Shown here in pieces: positions 43,989 to 53,708 of a DNA stretch of 64,000 nucleotides. A program made the position numbers and the translations under genes. Positions within the stretch are counted from its first letter, which is position 1. Every line of letters begins with the position of its first letter. Source of the stretch: Gammaproteobacteria bacterium (GTDB taxonomy: Bacteria > Pseudomonadota > Gammaproteobacteria > Pseudomonadales > Azotimanducaceae); contig JAFIFJ010000021.1 of the NCBI GenBank assembly GCA_020832085.1, positions 1 through 64,000 on the forward strand, written 5' to 3'. A model generated the notes under the pieces. The model saw only the letters and a list, made by a program, of their open reading frames with translations. It ran no database searches and was not told the DNA's origin.

Positions 43989-45569
43989 ATGGTGCCGGGG
44001 TACTCGCGCAGGAAAGTGCTGGAGCTGATCGGTGCGGCCGGTGGATCCGCCGCCAGTTATCAGGTCGCGGCGGCACTCGGTCTGCTTACTGCGCCCGGAC
44101 CCATGGTCAAGGCCAACGTCCAGCGTCTGCGGGGCGCCCGACGGCGGGTCGTGATCCTCGGCGCCGGCGTGGCCGGTCTGGTGGCCGCCTACGAACTCGA
44201 TCGTGCCGGCTACGACTGCGTGGTGCTGGAGGCCTCTCACCGGCCGGGTGGGCGGGTGCTGACCCTGCGCGGTGGCGACATCGTCGATGAGGTGGGGCAT
44301 CGGCAGGTGTGTCACTTCGATCGTGACCCCGCCCTCTACTTCAATGCCGGAGCCGCGCGCATCCCTGCCGATCATGTGGCGCTGCTGCAGTACTGTCGCG
44401 AGCTTCAGGTGCCGCTTGAGGTGTTCGTCAACGACAACCGCAATGCGCTGGTCCACGACGATCGCCTCTTCGGTGGCCGGCCGGTCAGGGCCCGGGAGTT
44501 CATCACCGATGCGCGCGGCTTCGTCAGCGAGCTGCTGGCCAAGTCCGTGTTCAGCGAACGTCTGTCACAGCCCTTCGACGCCCCGGATGCCGAGCGCCTG
44601 CTGGACTTCATCCGCGCCTACGGCGACCTCGACAGCAACCACTTCTACCGCGGTTCATCCCGTGCCGGTTACCGTCAGGGGGGCTTCATCGTCCCCGGCG
44701 AACGCAAGCAGCCCCTGGACTTCACTGCGTTGCTCCACAGCGACTTCTGGCGCTATCAGATGCACTGGGCGGAGAGTAACGACCAGGCGGCGACCATGAT
44801 GCAGCCGGTGGGCGGCATGGATGCCATCATCGACGCCTTCATGGGCCGGGTCGGCCGGCTGGTGACGCTCAACGCCATCGTCCGCCGCATCCACCTCGAG
44901 CATCAGGGTGTGCGTGTCGCCTATGCGGTGAACGGGCAGGAGCAGCGCCTTCGCGCCGATTACTGCATCAACAGCATTCCCACCCACCTCACCGCGGGGC
45001 TCGACCACAATTTTCCCCGCGATTACGTCGCCGCCCTGCGGGTGGTCGAGCGCGGCAAGCTGTTCAAGATCGGCTTGCAGGCGAAAGAGCGGTTCTGGGA
45101 AGCCGAGCGCATCTATGGGGGCATCTCCTGGACCAATCAGGACATCACGCAGATCTGGTACCCGCCGGGCGGCTTCCACTCCCCCAAGGGCATTCTGCTC
45201 GGTGCCTATACCTTTGGTGACGCAGGCGGTGAGAAGTTTGCGAACATGACGCCTGCGCAACGCATCGATGTGGCCATCGAGCAGGGCGAGCGTCTGCATC
45301 CGGGGTATCGCGGCTACATCGAGAACGGCGTCAGTGTCCCCTGGCATCGCATGAACCACATGCTCGGCTGCTCGGCACGATGGCGGCCGGAGGATCGCCG
45401 GCTCCACTACGCGCGCCTGCAGCAGCCTGTTGGCGCCCATTACATGGTTGGCGACCAGATCAGTTACCACCCCGGTTGGCAGGAAGGCGCGGTTCGCTCT
45501 GCCCACTTCGCACTGGCGGACATCGACCGTCGCGTTCAGGCTGATCTTGCACTTCAGGCCTGGAACTGA
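43989..45569 (+). CDS. Tat-exported flavin amine oxidase/dehydrogenase
   Basis: About 526 residues. The twin-arginine signal SRRKVLELIGAAGG (6-19) shows periplasmic export of the folded FAD protein. The FAD-binding fold ILGAGVAGLVAAYELDRAG (56-74) and LEASHRPGGRVLTLRGG (near 80-96) follow. The C-terminal FAD-contacting segment (GAHYMVGDQISYHPGWQEGAVRSA, seen as GDQISYHPGWQEGA) is of the monoamine/L-amino-acid oxidase family, comparable to NicA2-type enzymes. Substrate unknown. The next two genes, an exported RidA and a diheme cytochrome c, suggest it passes electrons to cytochrome c rather than oxygen. Confidence 0.9.
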   Translation: MVPGYSRRKVLELIGAAGGSAASYQVAAALGLLTAPGPMVKANVQRLRGARRRVVILGAGVAGLVAAYELDRAGYDCVVLEASHRPGGRVLTLRGGDIVDEVGHRQVCHFDRDPALYFNAGAARIPADHVALLQYCRELQVPLEVFVNDNRNALVHDDRLFGGRPVRAREFITDARGFVSELLAKSVFSERLSQPFDAPDAERLLDFIRAYGDLDSNHFYRGSSRAGYRQGGFIVPGERKQPLDFTALLHSDFWRYQMHWAESNDQAATMMQPVGGMDAIIDAFMGRVGRLVTLNAIVRRIHLEHQGVRVAYAVNGQEQRLRADYCINSIPTHLTAGLDHNFPRDYVAALRVVERGKLFKIGLQAKERFWEAERIYGGISWTNQDITQIWYPPGGFHSPKGILLGAYTFGDAGGEKFANMTPAQRIDVAIEQGERLHPGYRGYIENGVSVPWHRMNHMLGCSARWRPEDRRLHYARLQQPVGAHYMVGDQISYHPGWQEGAVRSAHFALADIDRRVQADLALQAWN

Positions 45570-45623
45570 ATCCCGGTCGCTGCGAGCACCCCAAATTTCA
45601 TGGAGTCAGGCAAGGAGCACCTC

Positions 45624-46238
45624 ATGCTGAATCACCTCCGGCAATCCCCTCGACGCAGTGGTTGGCTGCAGGCCCTGCTGCTGATAGTACTCGGGCTGGC
45701 GGCCATGGCATCGGCCAACCAGGAAATCCAGTTGCGCGCAACGCTGGCTGGCCCGCTGGTGGTCACCTCCCTCGGTGGTGCCGAGCTCGATGCCGGCGCA
45801 GGAGAAACCCGGATCCAGCACGATCTCATCGGCAGCGATTTTCCCATTGCCCGCGCCGTGGAAGTCCCGGCCGGAGCCAATCTGCTGTGGCACAGCGGGC
45901 TGACTCCTCGCCCCCTCGATCCGAACGCGCCGCGCTTCAGTCGTGAGTACTGGGGCGACACCCGTGCCCAGACCATCAGCGTCATGGACCGGATGGTGGA
46001 GTCTCTGGACGACCTCGGCCTGAGCCTCGACGACATCGTCAAGATGACGGTGTTTCTCGTTCCGGACCCGCAGATTGGCAATCGCATGGACTTCGCCGGC
46101 TTCATGGAGGCCTACCGGGAGTACTTCGGCGCCGAGGCGGGGCGCATGAACCTGCCGGCGCGCTCCACGGTAGGGGTCGCGGATCTCGTCGCGCCGGGCA
46201 TGCTGGTCGAGATCGAGGCGATTTTCGTTCGCCGCTGA
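45624..46238 (+). CDS. exported RidA/YjgF family protein
   Basis: About 204 residues. A signal peptide (LQALLLIVLGLAAMASA) precedes a RidA-family trimeric domain. The catalytic arginine is in PARSTVGVADLVAPGMLVEIEA. IVKMTVFLVPD and RIQHDLIG are typical strands. RidA proteins hydrolyse reactive enamines and imines. Here export would place it beside the amine oxidase, whose product is an imine. ATG 45624 has AAGGAG upstream. Confidence 0.85.
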   Translation: MLNHLRQSPRRSGWLQALLLIVLGLAAMASANQEIQLRATLAGPLVVTSLGGAELDAGAGETRIQHDLIGSDFPIARAVEVPAGANLLWHSGLTPRPLDPNAPRFSREYWGDTRAQTISVMDRMVESLDDLGLSLDDIVKMTVFLVPDPQIGNRMDFAGFMEAYREYFGAEAGRMNLPARSTVGVADLVAPGMLVEIEAIFVRR

Positions 46239-46260
46239 TGATGCCGACCCGAGGGTTTCC

Positions 46261-46983
46261 GTGGTCCATGGCGTGGATGCCGTTGCAGGCATCCTTTCCC
46301 GCTGCAGCGAACGGCACTTGAACATCGTGCTGCGGACAGGCCTGCTCTTCCTGCTGATCGCCTGCAGTGGCGCCGTGGTGGCTGCGTCGCCGCCTGTCGA
46401 CGTCATTGCCGACTGCGTGCTTTGCCACGGTACCGACGGTCGCGGCAATGAAGTGGTCAGGGCGCCGCGCATCGCCGGCATGGAAGCCTGGTACCTGGAG
46501 CGGCAGCTGGTGGCGTTCCAGCGCGGCTGGCGCGGGACCCAGGTGGCGGACGATCCGGGCCGGGAGATGCGCCTTGTGACGGTGATGCTGGACGCTGAGG
46601 AATTCGGGCCGATCGCGGCCTGGTTTGCCGCCCAGGAGACCCCCGACCCGCAGCCCACCCTGACCGGAGCGGTTGAGCGGGGGCGGCAGCACTACAGCCT
46701 CTGCGCCCAGTGCCACGGTGCCCGTGGAGAAGGCAGGCAGAGCCTGGGCGCCCCGGCCCTGGCGGGCCAGAACGACTGGTATCTGGCCCGTCAGCTGCAC
46801 CTCTATCGTCACCGGCTGCGCGGCCAGGTTCGCGAGGACAGCTATGGCATGCAGATGCTGGCCATGATCGGCACGCTGATCGACGATCAGGCCGTCCTCG
46901 ACGTGGTGGCCTACATCAATACGTTCTCAGAACGACCGGGTATCGCGGTCGCCGCACCGCATGCTGACGGGCCCGGCTCTTGA
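46261..46983 (+). CDS. diheme cytochrome c
   Basis: About 240 residues from GTG 46261 (GAGGG upstream). A hydrophobic export segment LLFLLIACSGAVVA is followed by two c-type heme sites, CVLCH (52-56) and CAQCH (148-152), each with downstream methionines that could be axial ligands. Two cytochrome domains of the cytochrome c4/cbb3-accessory type. In the periplasm it could accept electrons from the amine oxidase encoded two genes upstream. A later start (TTG 46318) would also give a signal peptide. Confidence 0.85.
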   Translation: MVHGVDAVAGILSRCSERHLNIVLRTGLLFLLIACSGAVVAASPPVDVIADCVLCHGTDGRGNEVVRAPRIAGMEAWYLERQLVAFQRGWRGTQVADDPGREMRLVTVMLDAEEFGPIAAWFAAQETPDPQPTLTGAVERGRQHYSLCAQCHGARGEGRQSLGAPALAGQNDWYLARQLHLYRHRLRGQVREDSYGMQMLAMIGTLIDDQAVLDVVAYINTFSERPGIAVAAPHADGPGS

Positions 46984-47038
46984 CCGCAGGCAGACGTCCG
47001 CGTAATCAAGGGGCCTTTCCGCCCACGGAGCCGTCCCC

Positions 47039-48271
47039 ATGTCCCGACGTGAAGCCCTGATCATCGATGGTCTGCGATCCCCCCGTGGCCGCGGCAAACC
47101 CGGTGGTGGCCTGCACCACATCCACCCCCAGCGCTGCATGGCGCAGGTCCTGAACCAGCTGCGTGACCGGGTCGGATTCGACCCGGCCGACGTTGAGGAC
47201 GTGATTGCAGGCTGTGCTTCGGGGACCGGGGACCACGCCATGGACATTGCGCGCATGAGCGTGCTCGATGCGGGCTGGCCCACCTCCACCCCGGGCGTCA
47301 CCCTGAACCGCTTCTGCGGTTCGGGTCAGCAGGCCGTCACCTTCGCCGCCATGGGTATTCTCTCCGGTCATCAGGAACTGGTGATCGGCGGCGGCGTGGA
47401 GTTCATGTCGCGGCGGTCGCCCACCCACGTGGATGGCTTCAGCGCCAACAACGACCACCTCTTCGCCCGGTATCCCCAGGTTCCCCAGGGCATCTCCGCC
47501 GACCTGATTGCCACCCTCGAGGGCTTCAGCCGCAGCGACTGCGACGCCTATGCGGTGGAGAGCCAGCGCCTGGCTGCCGAGGCCATCGCCGACGGGCGGT
47601 TCGCGCGTTCCGTGGTGCCGATCCTCAACGACGACGGCTCGGTGGCCCTCGACCACGACGAACATCCCCGCCCCGGCACCACCCTCGAGGCCCTGGCCGG
47701 CCTGAAGGCTTCCTTCGAGCAGATGGGTGCGGCCCGGGCGGAGGGCAGGGATAAGACCTACGACGAGTACGCTCTTTCGGTCTACCCGCAGCTCAGCGCC
47801 GTGGATCACGTTCACCACGGCGGCAACTCCTCCGGTGTGGTGGATGGCGCCAGTGCGCTGCTGCTGGCTTCCAACGACTTCGTTAAGGCGCATGGCCTGA
47901 AGCCGCGGGCGCGCATCGTCATGTCGGCGACGGCCGGCAGTGAACCGGTGATCATGCTCACGGCACCCGCGCCGGCTGCCAAGCTCTGCCTGCAGAAGGC
48001 CGGCATGACTGCGGCGGACATTGACCTCTGGGAAGTCAACGAGGCCTTCGCCTCGGTGGTGCTGAAGTTCCTGAAGGAGATCGACGTGCCGCGGGATCGC
48101 TTCAACGTCAACGGCGGGGCCATTGCCCTGGGTCATCCCATCGGCGCCACCGGCGGCATGCTGATCCAGACCGTGCTCGACGAACTCGAGCGCCGGGATC
48201 TCAGCACTGCCCTGATCGCCATGTGCACCGGCGGCGGCATGGGCACCGCCACCATCATCGAACGGGTCTGA
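47039..48271 (+). CDS. acetyl-CoA acetyltransferase (thiolase)
   Basis: A 410-residue thiolase. Nucleophile cysteine in [11 protein letters not shown] near 91, catalytic NEAFA near 341, histidine in [15 protein letters not shown] near 360, and base cysteine in CTGGGMGTA near 400. Thiolase releases acetyl- or propionyl-CoA at the end of beta-oxidation. It follows the cytochrome gene by 55 bases. Its place next to the amine-oxidation genes could mean the amine carbon skeleton enters CoA metabolism. Confidence 0.92.
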   Translation: MSRREALIIDGLRSPRGRGKPGGGLHHIHPQRCMAQVLNQLRDRVGFDPADVEDVIAGCASGTGDHAMDIARMSVLDAGWPTSTPGVTLNRFCGSGQQAVTFAAMGILSGHQELVIGGGVEFMSRRSPTHVDGFSANNDHLFARYPQVPQGISADLIATLEGFSRSDCDAYAVESQRLAAEAIADGRFARSVVPILNDDGSVALDHDEHPRPGTTLEALAGLKASFEQMGAARAEGRDKTYDEYALSVYPQLSAVDHVHHGGNSSGVVDGASALLLASNDFVKAHGLKPRARIVMSATAGSEPVIMLTAPAPAAKLCLQKAGMTAADIDLWEVNEAFASVVLKFLKEIDVPRDRFNVNGGAIALGHPIGATGGMLIQTVLDELERRDLSTALIAMCTGGGMGTATIIERV

Positions 48272-48287
48272 AAAGGGAGTTTGACGC

Positions 48288-50948
48288 ATGCGGAGCCTGT
48301 TGTTGCTGTTGCTGTGGGGGCTGATCTCGCTGCCCGCGACCGGGACGGTGGGTTGGCCGGGGACGGACTATGATCCGGCGATTCCCACCCTGGAAGAGGT
48401 GGTGGGGCATGCCCCCGGCGCGCGGCTGACCAGCTCAGCGGATGCCCAGCGCTACCTCGCGGCCCTGGCAGAAGCGGCTCCGGATCGCACCCACCTGGTG
48501 GAATACGCCCGCAGCTGGCAGGGGCGCCCGTTGTCCTACCTGCTGATCGCCACGCCTGAGCGCATCGCCAACCTGGACGCGATCCGTAGCGACATGCAGC
48601 GTCTGGCCCATCCGCGGGATCTCGACGACGCAACGGCCCGTTCCCTGATCGATTCCCTGCCGGCGGTGGTATGGCTGGCCTATGGCGTGCACGGCAACGA
48701 AATCTCCTCCACCGATGCCGCCCTGCATACGGCCTATCACCTGCTTGCTGCCCGCCATGACCCGGATGTGGAGCGCATGCTCTCAGAGACCCTGGTGGCC
48801 ATCGATCCCGATCAGAACCCGGATGGCCGCGAGCGCTTCGTCTTCCACTACATCCAGACTGAAGGCATCGAGCCTGCAGCGAGTGCCATTGCCGCGGAAC
48901 GCCGGGAACCCTGGCCCAACGGCCGCAGCAACCATTACCTCTTCGACATGAACCGGGACTGGCTCGGCCTGACCCAGCCGGAAACCCGCGGTCGGGTGGC
49001 GACGTTTCAGCAGTATTTCCCGCTGATCCACGCCGACATCCACGAGATGGGTACGGACACCAGCTACTACTTTCCGCCGCCGGCTGAGCCCTTCAATCCC
49101 CATCTCACCCCCGCCCAGCTCGAGCGCCTCGAAAAGGTAGGGCGCAACATCGGCGACCACTTCGATCGCTTCGGCTTCGACTATTTCACCCGGGAGATCT
49201 TCGACGCGCTGTATCCGGGCTATGGCGACAGCTGGCCGGCCTTTCAGGGCGCTGTGGGCATGACCTTCGAGATGGCGTCGGCCCGGGGCCTTGCCGGCGA
49301 ACGGCGCGACGGCAGCATCGTCACCTATGCCGACGGGGTGCAGCGGCACTTCGTGGCCAGCATTGCCACGGTGGATGCGGCGGCGCGGCTGCGCCGGGAA
49401 CTGCTCGAAGGCTTCCTGGAGTATCGCCGTTCGGCGGTCCGCGGTGCCCACGGTGGACCGCGTGAGTACCTGCTGCCTGCCGGCGGCGACCCTGAGGCGG
49501 TCCATGGCTTTGCCCAGCGGCTGCTCGAACACGGCATCGAGGTGCGCCGCACCCGCAGTGCCATCCGCGCCTGCAACGTGGATCTGCCGGCAGGTTCCTA
49601 TCTGATCAGTTCCCGGCAGGGCGCCGGACGGCTGGTCCGGACGCTGCTCGATGACGACAGCCCCATGGCGGAAGCGTTTCTCGCCGAGCAGGAGCGACGG
49701 CGGGCCCGGGGGCTGGGTGCCGAACTCTATGACGTCCTCGGCTGGGCCCTGCCGCGGCTCTACAACCTTCCCGTCACGCCCTGCGATCGTAGCGTGGGGG
49801 GAGATGCGAGAGCGCTGACCGCCGACGATGTGTTCCGGGTGGAGCCACCCGGCCGCGCCGACGTGGCCTATCTGGTGCCCTGGGGCACGCGGGCTGCCGG
49901 TCGCTTCCTGACGGCAGCGCTGCGGGAAGGACTGGTGATCCGGGGTGCGGACGCCCCCATGACCCTTGCCGGTCGCGAGTACGGACGCGGCAGCCTCGTC
50001 ATTCGCGTGGCTGATCATCCCGAACTTTCCGGGTCGGATCTGCACCAGCGCGTCAGCCGTCTGGCCGTGGCCAGCCGTGCCGAAGTGGAGGCGCTGGACA
50101 GTAGCTGGAGTACCGCCGGGACGTCATTCGGCAGCAGCAACGTGCCCCGTCTGCACGCGCCACGCATTGCGCTGGCCTGGGATATGCCGACGCGCTCGCT
50201 GTCCGCGGGCCATACTCGACATGTTCTGGAGCGGCAGTTTGGTTATCCGGTGGAGCCGGTCCGGGTGAGCCACCTGGGCTCGCCGGAACTCGATCGCTTC
50301 GATGTTCTGATTCTTCCCGACGGCGGCAACTACGCAGCGGTGCTGGGGCAGGGGGGCGTGGAGCGGCTGCGGGAGTGGACCCGGCGTGGAGGAACGCTGA
50401 TCGGTCTGGCCGGTGCCGTAGATTTTTTGGCCTCCGAGTCAGCGCAGCTGCTGCCGGCCCAGCGCGAATTGGCGCTGGATGCGGCGGAGCCCAATGGCCA
50501 GGGCGGGGCGCGGGTGACTGCCGTCGAGATCAGTGACGGTGACGGACTCGCAGCTGCCGAGGCTCCAGCGCAGGCCGATCCGGATTGGATCCCCGGAGTG
50601 GTGATGCGTGGGCAGGTGAATCCGGATCACTGGCTGACCGTGGGCCTGACCGATCCGCTGCACTTCATCGTCGAGGGCAACCGGGTGTTTCGGCCCCTGC
50701 GGCAGAACGAGGGCGTCAACGCCGTGCACTTTGCCGGCCCGGATGACCTGGTGGCCAGTGGTCACCTGTGGGCCGAAAACCGGGTGCAGTGGGCCTACAA
50801 GCCGGCAGTGATGGTGGCGCAGGAGGGCGCGGGCGTGGTGGTGGGCTGCACCACCGACCCCAACTACCGCGGCTTCATGGACGGCTTGAACGTGCTGTTC
50901 ATCAACGCCGTCTTCCGCGGCCCGGCGCAGACCACCCGTTTACGTTGA
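48288..50948 (+). CDS. secreted M14-family zinc carboxypeptidase
   Basis: An 886-residue exported metallopeptidase. A signal peptide ([16 protein letters not shown]) is followed by the M14 fold: zinc ligands in HGNEISS near 130, DIHEMG near 250, and the catalytic glutamate in GMTFEMAS near 326. The C-terminal 300 residues include a glutamine-amidotransferase-like segment ([35 protein letters not shown]). Such large M14 proteins are frequent in protein- and peptide-degrading Gammaproteobacteria. Confidence 0.9.
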   Translation: MRSLLLLLLWGLISLPATGTVGWPGTDYDPAIPTLEEVVGHAPGARLTSSADAQRYLAALAEAAPDRTHLVEYARSWQGRPLSYLLIATPERIANLDAIRSDMQRLAHPRDLDDATARSLIDSLPAVVWLAYGVHGNEISSTDAALHTAYHLLAARHDPDVERMLSETLVAIDPDQNPDGRERFVFHYIQTEGIEPAASAIAAERREPWPNGRSNHYLFDMNRDWLGLTQPETRGRVATFQQYFPLIHADIHEMGTDTSYYFPPPAEPFNPHLTPAQLERLEKVGRNIGDHFDRFGFDYFTREIFDALYPGYGDSWPAFQGAVGMTFEMASARGLAGERRDGSIVTYADGVQRHFVASIATVDAAARLRRELLEGFLEYRRSAVRGAHGGPREYLLPAGGDPEAVHGFAQRLLEHGIEVRRTRSAIRACNVDLPAGSYLISSRQGAGRLVRTLLDDDSPMAEAFLAEQERRRARGLGAELYDVLGWALPRLYNLPVTPCDRSVGGDARALTADDVFRVEPPGRADVAYLVPWGTRAAGRFLTAALREGLVIRGADAPMTLAGREYGRGSLVIRVADHPELSGSDLHQRVSRLAVASRAEVEALDSSWSTAGTSFGSSNVPRLHAPRIALAWDMPTRSLSAGHTRHVLERQFGYPVEPVRVSHLGSPELDRFDVLILPDGGNYAAVLGQGGVERLREWTRRGGTLIGLAGAVDFLASESAQLLPAQRELALDAAEPNGQGGARVTAVEISDGDGLAAAEAPAQADPDWIPGVVMRGQVNPDHWLTVGLTDPLHFIVEGNRVFRPLRQNEGVNAVHFAGPDDLVASGHLWAENRVQWAYKPAVMVAQEGAGVVVGCTTDPNYRGFMDGLNVLFINAVFRGPAQTTRLR

Positions 50949-50950
50949 TT

Positions 50951-51036
50951 CGCTATCGCTATCGCTATCGCTATCGCTATCGCTATCGCTATCGCTATCG
51001 CTATCGCTATCGACTTCGATCCCGATCCCGATCCCA
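50951..51036 (+). repeat. hexanucleotide tandem repeat
   Basis: Ten perfect copies of CGCTAT (50951-51010), then CGACTT and three CGATCC-like units to about 51036. It sits in the convergent spacer after the M14 gene and before a minus-strand gene. In one frame it codes Arg-Tyr repeats but is outside any real gene. Copy number is probably unstable. Confidence 0.95.
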
Positions 51037-51073
51037 AGAAAGTCGAATCCCAAATCTCCGGATGCGCCGGGTA

Positions 51074-51736
51074 TCACACCCCAAGCTCATCGAACATGGC
51101 CCGGATATCGTCGGCGAAGCGCAGCAGGCGTTCCTTGGTGGACTTCTTCTGAATCTTGACCTTGACGTCGACGCCACCGAGCAGCACCAGTCCTTCGATG
51201 ATCAGCGTCGGCGCATCCGGGTCGTGGCGGCCGCGGGCCTTGTTGCCCACGCCGCCGAGGAAGCAGAACGCCTTCACGCTGACGTTGACACCCTCCGGGA
51301 CCTTGATGTCCACGCCGCCCATGACGCAGGCCAGCTTCACCCGCGTGACGCGATTGCTGAACGTGGCATCGCAGAAGTCGATGTCGGTTCCGCCCATGAA
51401 GGTGAGGACGCGCAGCTCGCTGGGCACCGTCCAGGGGCCGTTGCGCTCGGTTCCGCCCATGAAGGTGATCAGGTATTCGGCGTCATCTGCTTCCTGTTCG
51501 GCGTCGACGCCGAACAGGTGTTTGCGCTTCTTGGCGGCGTAGGTCGGGTCACTCTGCAGATCCAGGTCCGCGGTCAACTCGACCATCTGCGACGCCTCGG
51601 TGGCGTCCAGCGCGGCTTCGAGACGGCGCTCAAAGGCCGCCAGCGACAGCTTGTCGTGGCCGTAGTTGAGAATCAGCTGATCGATGGTCTGTTCCCGAAC
51701 GGCGTCGATGGGACGATCCACGGCGGCGACAGGCAT
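51074..51736 (-). CDS. DUF1707/LiaF-like cell-envelope protein
   Basis: A 220-residue cytoplasmic or peripheral protein. The N-terminal 65 residues resemble DUF1707 (YGHDKLSLAAFERRLEAALDATEASQMVELTADL), noted as KLSLAAFERRLEAAL. The rest is a LiaF-C-like parallel-beta array of repeated MGG motifs (TFMGGTE, TFMGGTD, CVMGGVDIK, FLGGVG, LLGGVDVK). Relatives sense cell-wall stress in Gram-positives. Here the membrane helices are absent and the role is unknown. Stand-alone gene. Confidence 0.85.
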   Translation of the reverse strand: MPVAAVDRPIDAVREQTIDQLILNYGHDKLSLAAFERRLEAALDATEASQMVELTADLDLQSDPTYAAKKRKHLFGVDAEQEADDAEYLITFMGGTERNGPWTVPSELRVLTFMGGTDIDFCDATFSNRVTRVKLACVMGGVDIKVPEGVNVSVKAFCFLGGVGNKARGRHDPDAPTLIIEGLVLLGGVDVKVKIQKKSTKERLLRFADDIRAMFDELGV

Positions 51737-52006
51737 GACGACTTACTCCCCTCAGGCAATCTCGGGCTACCCCTAGCAGGCAGCGTGCCAGCCATGAAGC
51801 ATGTCGTTGAAAGCTCTACAAGATTATGATTTGTAAAGTATTAGTGAACTTTCGTCGAGTGTTGCCCAGGCCTCCTGTCGACAACGGGTTGGCGATTCCC
51901 GCCAGATCCTGGCGGGATTGGCCATGACAGCAGGCAGGTTCCTGCCTGCCGCACAGATGTGGCAAGGTGCCTGTTGCAATTCAGTCGAGTCTGGAGGTCG
52001 ACGCTC

Positions 52007-52906
52007 ATGCATGACGAGCAGGACAAGCCCGAAGCCACATCCGCTGCCATCGCCAATCCCGCGCGCCGTCGTCTGCTGATCGGTGGGGCGGGTCTGGCCG
52101 GCGCGGCCCTGGCAGCAGGTGCGGTGCACGGCACGGGGCGAACCCGCAAGGACGGGCGCTACGCCGGAAAGGTGGTCCTGATCACCGGCGCGACGTCGGG
52201 GATCGGGGAGGCAACCGCCCACGCCTTTGCCCGGGAGGGCGCGAAGGTCTGCTTTTGCGGTCGGCGCGAGGAGCGGGGTGCCGAGGTGCAGGCGGCCATT
52301 CGTGACGGCGGTGGTGAGGCCACATTCGTCCGTGCGGACGTTCGCGAGGAGGCGCAGGTGGCGGCGCTGGTGGCAGCCTGCGTGGAACGCTACGGTGGTC
52401 TCGACATTGCCTTCAACAATGCGGGAATCGCCGGTCCGCGTGGTGCCTTCGACGAAATCGATCTCGACGGCAGGGAGGGCTACGCGGATGTGTTCCGCAC
52501 CAACGTCGACGGCGTGTTCTACGCCATGCGTCACGAGATCCCTGTGATGCGAACGGCAGGTGGCGGCGTGATCGTCAATACCGGCTCCATGCTCTCTCAT
52601 CGGGGTTCGAGCTTCGCCGGGGCCTATGCCGGCTCCAAGCATGCGGTGATCGGGCTCACGCGGTCGGCGGCAGCCGCTGAAGCGGGCGCAGGCATCCGGG
52701 TGGTCAGCGTCTCGCCGGGCGGTGTCGAGACGGAACTGCTGCGGCGCTTCCTCGGCGGGTCGCTGGAAGGAGCGGGCAGCAACAATCCCATGGGCCGTAT
52801 TGCACAGCCTCAGGAAGTGGCGGATGTGGTCCTCAATCTGGTGGCGCCTGAGAACACCTTTCTCAATGGCGATGACGTCAAGATCGACGGCGCTTCCTCT
52901 GCCTGA
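52007..52906 (+). CDS. Tat-tagged short-chain dehydrogenase/reductase
   Basis: About 299 residues. An N-terminal ARRRLLIGGAGLAGAALAAG (near 18-37) looks like a twin-arginine signal or anchor. It is followed by a classical SDR: TGATSGIGEA near 60, NNAG near 143, the catalytic serine in NTGSMLSH and YAGSK near 210. The proline/glycine PGGVET and C-terminal NGDDVKIDGA are usual. GGAGG lies upstream of ATG 52007. Export is unusual because NAD(P)H is not expected in the periplasm, so the segment could be a membrane anchor. Confidence 0.85.
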   Translation: MHDEQDKPEATSAAIANPARRRLLIGGAGLAGAALAAGAVHGTGRTRKDGRYAGKVVLITGATSGIGEATAHAFAREGAKVCFCGRREERGAEVQAAIRDGGGEATFVRADVREEAQVAALVAACVERYGGLDIAFNNAGIAGPRGAFDEIDLDGREGYADVFRTNVDGVFYAMRHEIPVMRTAGGGVIVNTGSMLSHRGSSFAGAYAGSKHAVIGLTRSAAAAEAGAGIRVVSVSPGGVETELLRRFLGGSLEGAGSNNPMGRIAQPQEVADVVLNLVAPENTFLNGDDVKIDGASSA

Positions 52907-52924
52907 CAGGGTCCCTGTGGTCCT

Positions 52925-53464
52925 TCAGCTCGGCTCCACCAGCAGGGTGATGACATCGGTGTAGGTGCCGCCGCCGGCAGCCTGCAGGTCGTCGGCTGAG
53001 AATTCCACAGTGAGGGTGGCATTGGTCTGACCCTGGCAGGCTGGCGACCGGCTGTGGCCCTGCAGGTTCGTCAGGCGTTGGCCAGAGGTGATGCCGGTGA
53101 AGCTGCGGCCTTCGTTGTCGGTGAAGTTCACGCTGTAGCGAATGAAATCGCTCGTCCCGCTCACCCGAAACTGGCCGGATTGGGCGTGGGCGGAACTCGG
53201 CGTGATGCTGTAGCGGCCGCCATCGTTGTGATAGATGCACATGTACCCATCGCCGCTGAGATCTCCCGCACCGCCGTAGCTGCCGAGATTGATGTCGGTG
53301 ATGCGGCTGATGCGGACGCGGCCGCCGATGAGGATGCGGACTTCCGAGTCTGCGCTGGCGCTGACCTCTGCGGCCGCAGCCAGGGTCGTCGGCAACTGTG
53401 CAGCACATAGCAGCACCACTGGCAGGGCCAAGTTTCGCAGCCAGGGTCTGATGGAAGTTCGCAT
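52925..53464 (-). CDS. secreted beta-rich protein (spore-coat-U/DUF4402-like)
   Basis: About 179 residues. Signal peptide (LALPVVLLCAAQLPTTLAAA) and a beta-sandwich with GGAGDLSGDGYMCIYHNDGG, QFRVSG and a C-terminal GGTYTDVITLLVEPS typical of pilus-subunit-like or SCPU/DUF4402 domains. A conserved cysteine pair (MCIYH, PACQGQ) may form a disulfide. There is no chaperone-usher gene nearby. ATG 53464 is preceded by GAGGG. Confidence 0.7.
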   Translation of the reverse strand: MRTSIRPWLRNLALPVVLLCAAQLPTTLAAAAEVSASADSEVRILIGGRVRISRITDINLGSYGGAGDLSGDGYMCIYHNDGGRYSITPSSAHAQSGQFRVSGTSDFIRYSVNFTDNEGRSFTGITSGQRLTNLQGHSRSPACQGQTNATLTVEFSADDLQAAGGGTYTDVITLLVEPS

Positions 53465-53642
53465 GATGTTGCCCTCGCCCGAATGGATCATGTCAGAGGT
53501 CTGTCCAAGACTCGTGCCAGGATCGGGCACCGGCGAAACGCTCCAGGGGAGGTTGCTCAAGGTATTAAAATATAAAGATTAGTTTTGGGTTCCGGGCGCG
53601 GATGTTCGCGCTCGGGCGGGCAGGCCGGGGAGGGCAGACTGA

Positions 53643-53699
53643 CGCAGCGCGGCAGCTTAAGTGACGCGCTGCGGCCATGGGGCCCCGGAGCAGGGCCCC
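53643..53699 (-). terminator. two strong hairpins after epoxide hydrolase gene
   Basis: CGCAGCGCG/CGCGCTGCG (53643-53673) and GGGGCCC/GGGCCCC (53679-53699) are perfect stems in the 248-base spacer between the epoxide hydrolase stop and the secreted-protein start. They have no T-run, so termination would not be intrinsic; they may be mRNA ends. Confidence 0.4.
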
Positions 53700-53708
53700 G
53701 GCGGGGAG

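Noticed and set aside
43929-44456. Minus-strand ORF opposite the amine oxidase
   Set aside because: Antisense to a gene with a Tat signal and FAD fold; no domain recognised.
46102-46812. Minus-strand ORF opposite the cytochrome c gene
   Set aside because: The plus strand shows two heme-binding CxxCH motifs; the minus product has no recognisable features.
50768-51829. Long plus-strand ORF with Arg-Tyr repeats
   Set aside because: It is created by the hexanucleotide tract and overlaps the real M14 gene end and the minus-strand LiaF-like gene.
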